A stretch of DNA of 64,000 nt, taken from assembly GCF_025370775.1 (NCBI RefSeq), contig NZ_JAMXEX010000001.1, positions 124,001 to 188,000 of the forward strand, read 5' to 3'. Positions 1 through 5,838 of the stretch are shown here, piece by piece. The DNA comes from Ancylothrix sp. D3o (GTDB lineage: Bacteria > Cyanobacteriota > Cyanobacteriia > Cyanobacteriales > Oscillatoriaceae). The position numbers were made by a program, and so were the translations under genes. Positions within the stretch are counted from its first letter, which is position 1; each line of letters starts with the position of its first letter. The notes beneath the pieces were generated by a model. The model was not told where the DNA came from, ran no database searches, and saw nothing but the letters and a program-made list of their open reading frames with translations.

Positions 1-22
1 GATTCATAGGTTTACCAACTTT

Positions 23-409
23 ATGCCCGGACAAACATTTGTGTCACAAACAGGGAGGCAGATCGGCAAGATATTAAAAGGTTGTTCTGGTGGGCTTATC
101 ATCCTAGACTTTGCCTCTGGGGAAGAGAGAAAGCTGACATATGACGAGATTGATTTGATGCAATATCAACGAGAGTGGAGACTTCCCAAAAACTGGGAAG
201 AAGGGTACAAAATTACTGGCATCCCCGGCAAGGACGCCACATATTCGGCGGTGCTTCTGTATGTTGCCGGAAGATGGGAATGCCACATAGTCAAGGGTGA
301 AATTGAATCAGTAAAAGCATTTATCGGAAAAACGCCCAAAATTTACACTTACAATGAGGCCAAAGATTGGTTGGAATCTTGTGGAGATTCGTTTTTAAAG
401 AATGAATAA
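23..409 (+). CDS. Hypothetical protein at window edge, 5' end uncertain
   Basis: I do not recognise this 128-residue protein. It is soluble, with no membrane segment or signal peptide, and is rich in aromatic residues and lysine. The ATG at 23 has no clear ribosome binding site, and the frame stays open to the first base of the window, so the gene may start further left. It is the only plus-strand gene at this end and converges with the minus-strand module that ends at 611. A strong hairpin (442-460) separates the two. It probably belongs to the same mobile element, which is an inference from position. Confidence 0.6.
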   Translation: MPGQTFVSQTGRQIGKILKGCSGGLIILDFASGEERKLTYDEIDLMQYQREWRLPKNWEEGYKITGIPGKDATYSAVLLYVAGRWECHIVKGEIESVKAFIGKTPKIYTYNEAKDWLESCGDSFLKNE

Positions 410-436
410 AAGACACGAGTAAAGCGTCAGCCTACA

Positions 437-466
437 AAAAGCCCCCTACTCGCTAGGGGGTTCTGT
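437..466. terminator. Bidirectional rho-independent terminator
   Basis: The stem CCCCCTA (442-448) pairs with TAGGGGG (454-460) around a five-base loop. Read on the minus strand it is followed by a run of five T, which fits the end of the long minus-strand transcript. Read on the plus strand it lies 33 bases after the stop of the gene ending at 409, with a weaker T tail. Confidence 0.75.
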
Positions 467-484
467 TGACTCCTCAGATTTCCG

Positions 485-521
485 CCTCTACTGCTTTTTA
501 ATCAAACTAAGGCAGTAGAGG
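485..521. repeat. Perfect 10-bp inverted repeat
   Basis: CCTCTACTGC (485-494) and GCAGTAGAGG (512-521) are perfectly complementary across a 17-base AT-rich spacer. It lies between the convergent gene ends, after the hairpin at 442-460. It may be a second termination or RNA-stability hairpin, or a recombination site; the sequence does not decide. Confidence 0.6.
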
Positions 522-610
522 TTATCAATGGCGCTTATCTGTTTGATAGTTCGTCGGTTAATTCGAGTTTGGTTGGGCGCATAATAAGTCAGGACAAAAT
601 AAAAGATTGA

Positions 611-1084
611 TTAATCCACAGCAACAAAAGAAAGGGAAAGTTGCACAGCTTCGTTAGCACTCAAACTAGAGACACCTAAAGCACCGGAAGGGCTAATAGC
701 TATATGACAAGTCGTTACACCCCCGTTTGTTAAAAATCTAGGCGCAATAAAGCCTGCTATTTGAGCCGGTCTAAATCCTGTCGGCAAAACTAACGGAAAC
801 CCATAATCACTGAAATTAACTGAAACGCTAATATATCCCTCTACAAGCACGGTTTGGCCAATTTTTCTACATCTAGCTGGTCTATTGACAGAAAGAAGAC
901 TCCACCCTGAATTAAGACTTAGGTTAATCCATCCAGAATCTTGAAAAAAAACACTAGGTTTATTTACAATTCTTTCCCACGTTAACTCACTATCTCTAGC
1001 AATCGCCGGATCTATCTGATTCTCAGGGATTGGGCCTCTAACTCTTCTCAGCATAAATAAAACCGCCTCCCTAGGAAGCGGCAT
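611..1084 (-). CDS. Phage fibre-tip-like beta-rich protein
   Basis: About 157 residues if started at the ATG at 1084, nine bases after the stop of the upstream gene; 147 residues from the ATG at 1054. A longer frame opens from 1192 but its extra N-terminus is Cys/Arg-rich and overlaps the upstream gene by 100 bases, so I reject it. The middle reads GWINLSLNSGW, then VLVEGYISVSV, then LPTGFRP. This is the pattern of C-terminal receptor-binding domains in phage tail fibres (an LPaGyRP turn after two beta strands). It is the last gene of the minus-strand module. A hairpin with a T-rich tail at 1059-1080 covers the first codons of the longer form, which favours the shorter start. Role as a receptor-binding tip is inference. 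Confidence 0.65.
   Translation of the reverse strand: MPLPREAVLFMLRRVRGPIPENQIDPAIARDSELTWERIVNKPSVFFQDSGWINLSLNSGWSLLSVNRPARCRKIGQTVLVEGYISVSVNFSDYGFPLVLPTGFRPAQIAGFIAPRFLTNGGVTTCHIAISPSGALGVSSLSANEAVQLSLSFVAVD
1057..1080 (-). terminator. Terminator-like hairpin between two structural genes
   Basis: On the minus strand CCGCTTCC pairs with GGAGGCGG around a three-base loop and is followed by TTTTATTT. It sits after the stop of the gene at 1093-1458 and directly before the ATG at 1054. It could attenuate expression of the last gene. Confidence 0.6.
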
Positions 1085-1092
1085 AAAGTTTT

Positions 1093-1458
1093 CTATAAAC
1101 GAATTCCAGGAGCAATACCGACTTTCACAGCCTGACCTGTTCCCGCCGCGGTGCCGGCAACAATTCTGTCTCCAGTTATCCACTCGCTCCACTGCATACC
1201 AGGATCGAGACTAAAGGTGCTGTTAGTTGCGCTGGGGTTTGTTGGTGTTGCCCCACTGCCAGTGCCAACCAAGAGAAAAATAGCGGACGTTCCTTCATTG
1301 GTTATTGTTACGTGCCTAGGGGCGGTAGGCGTTGCCACAGCGGGTACCAATTCTACCCCAGCAGCAATGTTTGTGACGCTAACGGAGGTTGTGGTTGTGG
1401 CGTCGGGAAACCATTGCGTACTGTTAAAGGCTGTGTTTCGTGTTTGAAAAATCGCCAT
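1093..1458 (-). CDS. Small beta-sandwich structural protein, paralogue 1
   Basis: A 121-residue protein with no signal peptide. The core reads VTITNEG, AIFLLVGTG, then FSLDPGMQW. The same layout (xVxNxG, IxxWxG, a loop, FxLxPG) occurs in two other small genes of this module, at 2001-2279 and 9367-9672. I infer a shared beta-sandwich fold and a family of minor surface or decoration proteins. I do not recognise a named family. It follows the membrane protein gene by eight bases and is followed by the fibre-like gene. Confidence 0.65.
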   Translation of the reverse strand: MAIFQTRNTAFNSTQWFPDATTTTSVSVTNIAAGVELVPAVATPTAPRHVTITNEGTSAIFLLVGTGSGATPTNPSATNSTFSLDPGMQWSEWITGDRIVAGTAAGTGQAVKVGIAPGIRL

Positions 1459-1466
1459 AAGCTTAC

Positions 1467-1823
1467 CTATGTAAAATCGCTGAACGCCCTTGTAAAATCA
1501 TCACCGCTATCATTAGTGGACTGCCTTTTGATGTACCCGTGATGTACTGATAAGAAACCTTCAATATCTGCTATTTTGCTTGCATTCTCAGCTTGCTTGA
1601 ACTTAGCTATAGATGCTAGGGACTTTAACTTAAATTCTAGGTTGTTGATTTCAGTTGCTAGATTATCTATGCTCTTCTCTAAGTCTCTCTTGTTTCGGTG
1701 TTGAGCATTAACTATGTTCACGATAATAGTTACAACAGCAGCCGCACCTACAATGAAAGCGAAAAATTCAGTTGCCGACATTTTAGATAGGATATCGGCA
1801 AGAAATAAGGGGTGGTTAATCAC
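1467..1823 (-). CDS. Membrane-anchored coiled-coil protein (holin-like topology)
   Basis: 118 residues. After a short N-terminus there is one hydrophobic helix (about residues 20-40, rich in A, V and I), then a charged heptad-type region (about 45-95) predicted to form a coiled coil. There is no signal cleavage site. Single-span proteins of this size occur near lysis or membrane-attachment genes in phages, but no specific family can be assigned. It lies in the minus-strand module, eight bases before the next gene. A GC-rich hairpin precedes it around 1855-1873. Confidence 0.6.
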   Translation of the reverse strand: MINHPLFLADILSKMSATEFFAFIVGAAAVVTIIVNIVNAQHRNKRDLEKSIDNLATEINNLEFKLKSLASIAKFKQAENASKIADIEGFLSVHHGYIKRQSTNDSGDDFTRAFSDFT

Positions 1824-2000
1824 ATCGTTAAATACTTTGGTTGGTGAGTTTTTAAGGGAGGTTTGAGCCTCCCCTTGACAATAGTTGACGTTTATTGAAA
1901 CAAAGACTCATTATTTCATGGCTAATACTCTCCTCAAAAGACCGTGCTTTTGGTAATGAATAGATTGCGCTTAACTAACGTCTAGTTATTAGCAAACTGA

Positions 2001-2279
2001 CTACTTAGAGAAGGGTTCAAACTGGATACTTGCCAAGCCCTGACCTTTCTTTGTAGCCATTTTAATAGACTGACCCTTATAAATTCCCGCCTCACTCTCG
2101 CCTGGCTTCAAAGAAAAGCGATGATTGCCTATTGCGGGATTAGCGATTCCTAGCCATACAAATATCTCGGCGTTGCCAGTATTTTTAACGGACAATAATT
2201 CGAGACTCTTAGGGGGTTCCACAGCAGAGAGAGTAAATACCCCCGACTTGATATCGGGGACTTCAAAGGTGTGCGTCAT
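2001..2279 (-). CDS. Small beta-sandwich structural protein, paralogue 2
   Basis: 92 residues, no signal peptide. The core VKNTGNAEIFVWLG followed by FSLKPGES matches the pattern of the genes at 1093-1458 and 9367-9672. The start lies six bases after the stop of the 281-residue gene, so the two are probably co-translated. Likely a minor virion or surface component; function is inference from context and paralogy. Confidence 0.65.
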   Translation of the reverse strand: MTHTFEVPDIKSGVFTLSAVEPPKSLELLSVKNTGNAEIFVWLGIANPAIGNHRFSLKPGESEAGIYKGQSIKMATKKGQGLASIQFEPFSK

Positions 2280-2285
2280 AAACTA

Positions 2286-3131
2286 TTAGGGAATCGGTGC
2301 GGACAGCAATTTCTCAATAAACTTCATATTTTCGCCTTGGTACAAGAGGCTGTTGACCGAGGGTACGGCTGCAAGCAATTCTCCGACGCTGATAATAAAA
2401 TCTTCGTCATTCTCACATACCGGCATCTTGGATTGCTGACTCCGCACCGCCCCGTCTAATGCGTCCGTCCAGAGGCTTTTAACTACATAGTGTCGCGGCT
2501 CACTTGGGGAATTATCGTTTGTTCGCGGGCTACTGGTGTTGTCAATACCAACGGCAACAGCATCAGTGTAATGAGGGGGCGCCGCCGGTGGCGTTACACT
2601 TGTCTGCATTGAAAATTTGTCGATTTTTTCCCGCCCATCGTCGCTGTCGTATTCCATACGTCCAGAAAAGCGGCGCCGTTGGTTTAGACGCGGTGCGTCC
2701 ATAGTCGTCACTTTGTCGGTTGGCAATACGAGCCAGTCGTAGATATCTCGCCAACGCTCACCCACAAGGTCAATTCGATTGACACGGTAAGAGCCGATAG
2801 CTTGAATGGCTCCGCGTACAGCTTCTGCGGTGGGGATTATGTTGAGCCTGTCGCGGACAATAATCTCAATCGTTGCCCTGTTTCCCGCCGGATCTCGCAT
2901 GGTGAATTTTAATCGCCGGGGGTCGAAGATTTTCTCCAAAACGTCTTTCACCAGCTTAGGGGCCAGTTCGGGGGTGTAAGGGGTTGCCCCGGCAGCACTC
3001 GCTATTGGTGCCATTTGAGCGTGACTAAGTCCCGGCCACACATTGTATCTGCCCACCCAATCTATCGACAATCCTATGTCCGTTATATAAGTGGAGGTGC
3101 CTTCAAAAACATAGACAACTTGATCAGCCAT
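2286..3131 (-). CDS. Unrecognised element protein, 281 residues
   Basis: I do not recognise the family. The N-terminal 170 residues look folded, with alternating strands and helices. A polar linker around residues 175-215, rich in P, T, N and S, separates a C-terminal helical part. There is no membrane segment. The start codon overlaps the last base of the upstream gene (3131), indicating translational coupling with that 127-residue protein. It is one of the larger proteins in this part of the module and could be an assembly or structural component. Confidence 0.6.
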   Translation of the reverse strand: MADQVVYVFEGTSTYITDIGLSIDWVGRYNVWPGLSHAQMAPIASAAGATPYTPELAPKLVKDVLEKIFDPRRLKFTMRDPAGNRATIEIIVRDRLNIIPTAEAVRGAIQAIGSYRVNRIDLVGERWRDIYDWLVLPTDKVTTMDAPRLNQRRRFSGRMEYDSDDGREKIDKFSMQTSVTPPAAPPHYTDAVAVGIDNTSSPRTNDNSPSEPRHYVVKSLWTDALDGAVRSQQSKMPVCENDEDFIISVGELLAAVPSVNSLLYQGENMKFIEKLLSAPIP

Positions 3132-3514
3132 TAGCTATCACCCCCTTCGTTGGATTCAGCCAGCTTCTTTGCGTTTTCGATGGCGGGGATGCTATCAGCT
3201 TTCTTCGCATTTTCGGTGGCGAGAAGACCATCAACTCCGTACATTCTGTCAGGTAGGCTGGGGAGTTGCTGGCCTTCTTCTGGGGTCATTATGTAGGTGT
3301 AAACAATCTTCCAGCGCTTTGCGTCTTTCGGGAAAGACAGCATCTGCGCTCTTCCACCACCTTCGATAGAGAGCCGCTGCCCCCGATCTTGTGGGAAACC
3401 TTGATAAAAGTTTTCCAGTATTGCTTTTAGTAGATACTTGGGGTTTTTAGCTTGCTCTGCCGTCAGCCCTAGTTCTTCTAGGGTGAAGCTCACTCCTGTT
3501 TCGTTTAATTCCAT
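3131..3514 (-). CDS. Unrecognised element protein, 127 residues
   Basis: The N-terminus (VSFTLEELGLTAEQAKNP) resembles a short helical motif and the rest is mixed alpha/beta with a charged low-complexity C-terminus. No family is recognised. It is the first gene of the left minus-strand cluster; a GAGGATG ribosome-binding-like stretch precedes the ATG. Its upstream region is the large inverted repeat at 3744-4024, so its promoter may be controlled from there. It is coupled by a one-base overlap to the next gene. Confidence 0.6.
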   Translation of the reverse strand: MELNETGVSFTLEELGLTAEQAKNPKYLLKAILENFYQGFPQDRGQRLSIEGGGRAQMLSFPKDAKRWKIVYTYIMTPEEGQQLPSLPDRMYGVDGLLATENAKKADSIPAIENAKKLAESNEGGDS

Positions 3515-3743
3515 TTGTCATCATCCTCAAGATACAACCCTACGATAAACGCCGAACGCTCGCAAAATCAAGGGTTTGAGGTAAAAAACTCCGAGTCGTA
3601 TCTTAGAGGCAAAGGTGGTTTTAGGTATCGATCCGCTACTGTCCTATGGACTGGCACAAAGTGAACCATCGCTGACAACATTCAGTTCAAAGTCGGCACC
3701 GGCTCACTCAAAACCATCTAGCTTGACTGTGACAATTTCAACT

Positions 3744-4024
3744 GTCACAAAGTGATCCACCCCCCACCAGTGGATCACTTGTGGATCACTTTCTCAAATC
3801 CTTACAGGGCAAGGTTTACAGCTAGAGGTGATCCACTGATCCGCCTTTTTTGAATTTTGAAAATTTTTATTTTCTGTGTATCATTTGATACATCTGTTTT
3901 AAAAAAATATTTTTCAGCGTTACCCCGGATCAGTGGATCACTTTGGACTAAAACTTGCTCTGGGCAAGGGTTACAGAAAGTGATCCGCAAGTGATCCACC
4001 CTCCCCAGTGGATCACTTTGTGAC
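3744..4024. repeat. Large symmetric inverted repeat, candidate replication, partition or packaging site
   Basis: Two arms of about 100 bp (3744-3845 and 3926-4024) are imperfect reverse complements. Both contain several copies of GTGGATCACTT or its complement and start or end with GTCAC/GTGAC. The centre is AT-rich and holds a palindrome, TGTATCATTTGATACA (3877-3892). Its midpoint (3884.5) coincides with the midpoint of the outer arms (3884). The extra repeat GTGACA/TGTCAC (3729-3748) flanks the left arm. The site occupies a 569-base gap with no gene, between a ribbon-helix-helix-like gene and the structural module. Iterons, AT-rich core and dyad symmetry are typical of origins and partition sites; the assignment is inference. 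Confidence 0.8.
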
Positions 4025-4048
4025 AGCCCAAGGACAGTTAGCCGGCAA

Positions 4049-4077
4049 TAAAAAACCGCCCTGGTCGGGGGGCGGCA
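4049..4077 (-). terminator. Rho-independent terminator of the small regulator gene
   Basis: On the minus strand CCGCCC pairs with GGGCGG and is followed by TTTTTTA. It lies directly downstream of the stop at 4084, and insulates the regulator from the inverted repeat. Confidence 0.8.
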
Positions 4078-4083
4078 CTGAAG

Positions 4084-4302
4084 TTAATTTTGGTTTTCGG
4101 GTTCGGGGTCTGGGAGGCTATCGATCCAATCTCTAAAAACGTCCCGCCAATTCTCCACTCCATCTAGTTTCCGCTTTTGCTGTTCGCTTATTCTCACCCC
4201 TACCTGTACGTTAAGCGGATCTTCTCCTTTCACCTTGAATCCATACGCCTTGATATCGGGATTGCCACCAGGGCGACCACTACGGCCTTTAACTCCTGTC
4301 AT
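4084..4302 (-). CDS. Small ribbon-helix-helix-like regulator
   Basis: 72 residues. The basic, Gly-rich N-terminus (GVKGRSGRPGGNP) is followed by a strand (LNVQVGVRIS) and two helices (EQQKRKLDGVENWRDVFRDWID). This order, beta strand then helix-helix, is that of Arc/CopG-type DNA-binding proteins; the call rests on pattern only. The gene is monocistronic, with its own promoter (TTGGTT, 17 bases, TATAAT) and an 8-bp inverted repeat at the predicted start of transcription, so autoregulation is likely. It could also bind the repeats at 3744-4024. Confidence 0.6.
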   Translation of the reverse strand: MTGVKGRSGRPGGNPDIKAYGFKVKGEDPLNVQVGVRISEQQKRKLDGVENWRDVFRDWIDSLPDPEPENQN

Positions 4303-4312
4303 GTTTATAGTG

Positions 4313-4370
4313 TGAGTATCTTGCTAAAAACTGATACTCATATTATAATAGGTTCAAGCTTAAAAACCAA
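4313..4370 (-). promoter_or_regulatory. Promoter and operator of the 72-residue regulator
   Basis: Read on the minus strand, TTGGTT (4365-4370) and TATAAT (4342-4347) are separated by 17 bases. TGAGTATC (4313-4320) and GATACTCA (4333-4340) form a perfect 8-bp inverted repeat over the expected transcription start, as an autorepressor operator would. Confidence 0.7.
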
Positions 4371-4531
4371 CCCCTCCAAAACGCTGAGAGATGGCAGCCT
4401 CAGTAGATAAAGACCTGCCTGGTAAGGGATGGTAAACGCTCAAAACCCCCGAAAACGCGAAAGACGCTGCTAGACCGATCAAAGTTAACAGCGCCTTTCT
4501 AAACCAAGCGGTAAAACCGCATTGCATACTT

Positions 4532-4885
4532 ATGTTACCAAAACAAACACGACGGCGCAATTTTCTGCGCGGCTTACTTTCCGGTGGCTCCTTGGCTGCC
4601 GTGCCTCTCATCCTACCTTCTGCATCCCTTCCCCTTCCCAAGGGATTGCCGGCACCTAAATTCAAGATCGGGGATACCGTTTACTCCGAATTCATCCTTG
4701 ACACCCCCCGCCCCAGTAAAACCGCGTGGTGGAAAGGCGTTATCTGTGGCATCATTTGGAGTCCTGAAGATATTGGCGAGTGGGGTTATGTGTGCCGATG
4801 GAATGAAACCTACTATGACGGCTACACTACCGAGTCTGACTTAGAAGACGACATGGCGCGGTTTAAACAGGAAGGGAAACTATGA
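4532..4885 (+). CDS. Tat-signal small protein with SH3-like domain
   Basis: 117 residues. The N-terminus has a twin-arginine pattern (RRRNFLRG) followed by a hydrophobic stretch, so export by the Tat system is plausible. The rest (FKIGDTVY, KGVICGI, GYVCRWNETYYDGYTTESDL) aligns by eye with the next gene: a GD turn, a KG/TG strand, GY.Y.W and a final acidic helix-like segment. I infer a small SH3-like barrel duplicated in tandem. First gene of a three-gene plus-strand operon; its stop overlaps the next start (ATGA). Confidence 0.65.
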   Translation: MLPKQTRRRNFLRGLLSGGSLAAVPLILPSASLPLPKGLPAPKFKIGDTVYSEFILDTPRPSKTAWWKGVICGIIWSPEDIGEWGYVCRWNETYYDGYTTESDLEDDMARFKQEGKL

Positions 4886-5115
4886 AAACCATGCCTCCTG
4901 ATTGGCCGATGCCTAAGTATTGGTTTGGCGACCGCCTTTGCCTGACCGAGCAGATTGCCGATGACCTGGTGATTGTTGAGCGAACCGGCATTGTAACCGG
5001 CATCAAGTACAACCCAACTCACGGCTACAGCTACTCACTTGAGTGGGACAACTTTCCTTCTGACACCTTTACCTACGCAGAACACGAACTCATAACCGAG
5101 GGGGAATTAGTGTGA
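4882..5115 (+). CDS. Small SH3-like protein, paralogue without signal
   Basis: 77 residues, lacking the Tat signal of its neighbour but sharing the pattern FGDRLCL, TGIVTGI, YSYSLEWDN, then YAEHELI. It overlaps the upstream gene by four bases and the downstream gene by four (GTGA), so the three are translationally coupled. No characterised family is recognised. The cytoplasmic and exported copies may bind the same ligand in two compartments; this is speculation. Confidence 0.6.
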   Translation: MKTMPPDWPMPKYWFGDRLCLTEQIADDLVIVERTGIVTGIKYNPTHGYSYSLEWDNFPSDTFTYAEHELITEGELV

Positions 5116-5471
5116 AACGACTCAACAAAGCCACTACAACCCGCGTCTCATCAAAGGCAAAGCAACCCAAGAAAATCTCCTTAACCCCCCTTGAGGAGCG
5201 AGTGCTTAAGCTTTTTATTGACCTTGAAACTGACTGGGTTGCTATCACTCAGATAGAGCCAGGCGATGAGAAGTTGTTAATCAAAAGCCTACGTTCTCTT
5301 GAGCGTAAAAACTTCATCACCTACTATGCCTCTGATTATGAAGTTGAGCTTTTGAAAGACGGCGCTCAATGGCTGAAGGATTGGGGGCTAATAAAGGATT
5401 TTGAGATTTTCAGTCCGCGTAAGTCTCCGCCCTATATCCCTTCCTATGTCTGTGTAGTTGCTTGGGAATAA
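5112..5471 (+). CDS. Winged-helix-like small protein
   Basis: 119 residues, GTG start within the GTGA overlap with the preceding gene. A basic N-terminus (about 25 residues) precedes LTPLEERVLKLF and a helix-rich segment ending in LRSLERKNFITYY, which looks like a winged-helix fold with a beta wing. A DNA-binding role is inference from this pattern. Last gene of the operon, followed by a clear terminator. Confidence 0.6.
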   Translation: MKRLNKATTTRVSSKAKQPKKISLTPLEERVLKLFIDLETDWVAITQIEPGDEKLLIKSLRSLERKNFITYYASDYEVELLKDGAQWLKDWGLIKDFEIFSPRKSPPYIPSYVCVVAWE

Positions 5472-5484
5472 TTGATGGGGTTAG

Positions 5485-5507
5485 AAGCGGGTTTATCGCC
5501 CGCTTTT
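5485..5507 (+). terminator. Rho-independent terminator
   Basis: AAGCGGG (5485-5491) pairs with CCCGCTT (5499-5505) around a seven-base loop, followed by TT. It ends the three-gene operon at 4532-5471. Confidence 0.8.
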
Positions 5508-5625
5508 ACTCGCACTTAGACAAAGCATGAGGATGTTAAAAAAACGGTCGGTAGAGTCGAAATGACGGGTTATATCAGGTTTTGCTTGTAGGTTCTGGGG
5601 GGTTGTCACTTGCCGACAATTGACA

Positions 5626-5835
5626 TCAAAAAGGCGGCAAATCCTCTACAAAAAACTTATGCTTATAAGCAACTCCTTTTAACTGTCTTTTCCTTACCAG
5701 CCTTAATATCTGAGAGCGACTTAAAAAGTATTTTTCCGCATAAGAATCTAAGTCTATACAAGGGATAGGCTCGGTTGGGTGTCCTGCTGATAAATAAGCG
5801 GTTTTTGAGTATAACCGCCTACTTTTCTTTGGCAT
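5626..5835 (-). CDS. Excisionase-like HTH protein
   Basis: 69 residues, very basic at the N-terminus. The segment YFLSRSQILRLVRKRQLKGV followed by KHKFFVED matches the winged-helix pattern of excisionase/MerR-type proteins: helix-turn-helix, then a strand presenting a residue ahead of an acidic end. The start lies three bases after the stop of the 802-residue gene, so it is expressed with the structural genes. It may act as recombination directionality factor for the integrase or as a regulator; neither is shown. Confidence 0.6.
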   Translation of the reverse strand: MPKKSRRLYSKTAYLSAGHPTEPIPCIDLDSYAEKYFLSRSQILRLVRKRQLKGVAYKHKFFVEDLPPF

Positions 5836-5838
5836 AAA

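Noticed and set aside
1085-1192. N-terminal extension of the fibre-like frame
   Set aside because: It overlaps the upstream gene by 100 bases and encodes a Cys/Arg-rich peptide unlike the rest; the inner start is better placed.
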